Shown piece after piece: positions 63,009 through 64,000 of a DNA stretch of 64,000 nt; the stretch's first letter is position 1, and each line of letters opens with the position of its first letter. This DNA is from Nocardia cyriacigeorgica (lineage in GTDB: Bacteria > Actinomycetota > Actinomycetes > Mycobacteriales > Mycobacteriaceae). The notes beneath the pieces are model-generated. The model saw only the letters and a program-made list of their open reading frames with translations, was not told where the DNA came from and did not search any database. Made by a program: the position numbers and the translations under genes. The DNA lies in the NCBI RefSeq assembly GCF_029868385.1, contig NZ_JARWNX010000024.1, forward strand, positions 62,001-126,000. Direction: 5' to 3'.

Positions 63009-64000
63009 ATGAGAATCGCGGTCGTCGGCGGTGGTATCAGCGGGCTGGTTTCGGCGTATCGGTTGCGGGGGCTGCTCGGGCCGGAGGCGGAGATCGTGGT
63101 GGTCGAGCGGGGGGAGCGGCTGGGCGGCATTCTCTACACGGGCGAGATCAATGGGGACCCGGTCGATCTGGGGGCGGAGGCGTTCGTCGGGCGGCGGCCG
63201 GAGGTCATCGAACTGCTGTCGGAACTCGGGCTCGATGATCAGCTGGTGCGGCCCGCGGGGTTGCGCCCGCTGATCTGGTCCGAGGGGCGGACACATGCGA
63301 TGCCCGCCCGGACGCTGATGGGAATCCCGTCCGATGCCGACACTCTGCGCGGGCTGGTCTCGGCGGCGGCGCTCGCGCGCGTCGCCACCGAACCCGAGCA
63401 GCCGTTCACCTGGCTTCCGGGTTCGGATACCGACGTGTACAGCCTGGTCGCCGACCGGTTCGGCGTCGAGGTCGCCGACCGCAGCGTCGATCCGCTGCTG
63501 GGCGGGGTGTACGCGGGCAGCTCCCGATCCATCGGGGTGCGCGCGGCCCTACCCGGGTTGGCTGCTGCCCTGGACGGCGGCGCGCCCAACCTCACCGCCG
63601 CCGTCGGCGCGGCCCTGCCGCCGCCGTCCGACGCACCCGTTTTCGGCGGTATCCGCGACGGCTACCGGGTCCTGCTGGAAGCGCTCGCACACCGCTCCGG
63701 CGCGACATTCGTGACCGGCGAAGCGACCGGACTGGCCAGGACGGCGGCGGGTTGGCGGCTCGAGCCACTGGGCGAAGTGGATGCCGTCATCCTCGCCACC
63801 CCCGCACCGGTGACGGCCCGCCTGCTCGATGAGCAGGCGCCCGCCGCGGCCGCCCTTCTCGCCGAGATCGAGCTGTCCTCCTCGGCCGTGGTCGCGCTCG
63901 CTCTGCCGCGGGAAACACCACTACCGCAGAACTCCGGCATCCTGATCGCCACCGGAGAACCGTTGAGCGCCAAGGCCTTCACTCTGTCCAGCCGCAAATG
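63009..64000 (+). CDS. hemY: Coproporphyrinogen/protoporphyrinogen oxidase HemY, 3' end outside window
   Basis: The first 330 residues of an FAD-dependent oxidase. Dinucleotide motif VVGGGISGLVSAYRL at the N-terminus, VVVERGERLGGILYT, then GAEAFVGRRPEV and LGGVYAGSS, all typical of HemY. In actinobacteria this enzyme makes coproporphyrin III in the coproporphyrin-dependent heme pathway. The ATG at 63009 is the only good start; the frame is open to the window edge. The hemE to hemY order matches M. tuberculosis (Rv2678c-Rv2677c), but nsrR-hmp lies between. Confidence 0.94.
   Translation, partial: MRIAVVGGGISGLVSAYRLRGLLGPEAEIVVVERGERLGGILYTGEINGDPVDLGAEAFVGRRPEVIELLSELGLDDQLVRPAGLRPLIWSEGRTHAMPARTLMGIPSDADTLRGLVSAAALARVATEPEQPFTWLPGSDTDVYSLVADRFGVEVADRSVDPLLGGVYAGSSRSIGVRAALPGLAAALDGGAPNLTAAVGAALPPPSDAPVFGGIRDGYRVLLEALAHRSGATFVTGEATGLARTAAGWRLEPLGEVDAVILATPAPVTARLLDEQAPAAAALLAEIELSSSAVVALALPRETPLPQNSGILIATGEPLSAKAFTLSSRK

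Overview
The window is a GC-rich (roughly two-thirds G+C) stretch of an actinobacterial chromosome. Gene content and order point to the order Mycobacteriales, most likely Nocardia or a close relative. The strongest evidence is the run sigA, ppgK, suhB, cei, DUF4193, DUF3093, dut, DUF3710, hydrolase, OB-fold protein, DUF3159, ceoC/ceoB, APC permease, TRAM methyltransferase, dxs, RNase D, DUF3000, hemE, hemY. This is the order of Mycobacterium tuberculosis Rv2703 back to Rv2677c, as I recall it. The ideR, sigB, DUF3099, DUF3039, YihY and PAC2 genes match the neighbouring Rv2714-Rv2707 block. No tRNA, rRNA, insertion sequence, CRISPR array or phage gene was seen.

Layout. 1-6.5 kb: the divergent ahpC/oxyR peroxide-defence pair, a two-gene polyamine operon (a PLP decarboxylase and a SpeD-SpeE fusion) and a large DUF3516 RNA helicase. 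6.5-20.9 kb: PAC2 protein, lipoprotein, a pair of DnaA boxes, DUF4192 protein, galE-ideR, an overlapping deacetylase/acetyltransferase pair (acuC and a GNAT/acyl-CoA-synthetase fusion), sigB with a clear ECF-type promoter, a methyltransferase, DUF3099, DUF3039 and a YihY protein. 21.1-38.0 kb: an accessory block between the YihY gene and sigA. It carries an SF2 helicase, a BdcA-like SDR with its divergent TetR regulator, a SNF2/SWIM pair, another TetR regulator, small DUF proteins, a NarL-type two-component system, a GAP-family membrane protein, a KhtT-KhtU-like K+/H+ antiporter, a microcompartment-free ethanolamine operon (eat-eutB-eutC) and an MHYT sensor. 38.0-64.0 kb: the conserved core listed above, with a SigD/ShbA-like sigma factor, a SIMPL protein, a glutaminase-STAS-cNMP fusion, a stand-alone NusG-type KOW mini-protein and an nsrR-hmp nitric-oxide operon placed within it.

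How the genes fit together. Several themes recur: redox and nitrosative defence (ahpC/oxyR, nsrR/hmp, sigB), heme synthesis (hemE, hemY), potassium homeostasis (ceoB/ceoC beside an APC permease, and khtTU), nitrogen acquisition (ethanolamine lyase, glutaminase) and three sigma factors (SigA, SigB, SigD-like). Most compact gene pairs show 1-8 base overlaps that suggest translational coupling.

The items most worth a second look are the acuC/GNAT-ACS overlap, the free-standing KOW domain downstream of RNase D, the glutaminase fusion, the tandem DnaA boxes with the odd coding signal after them, and the BdcA-like SDR with a threonine at the catalytic serine position. I did not find a clearly new multi-gene system. 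All family names come from reading the translations, without database searches.
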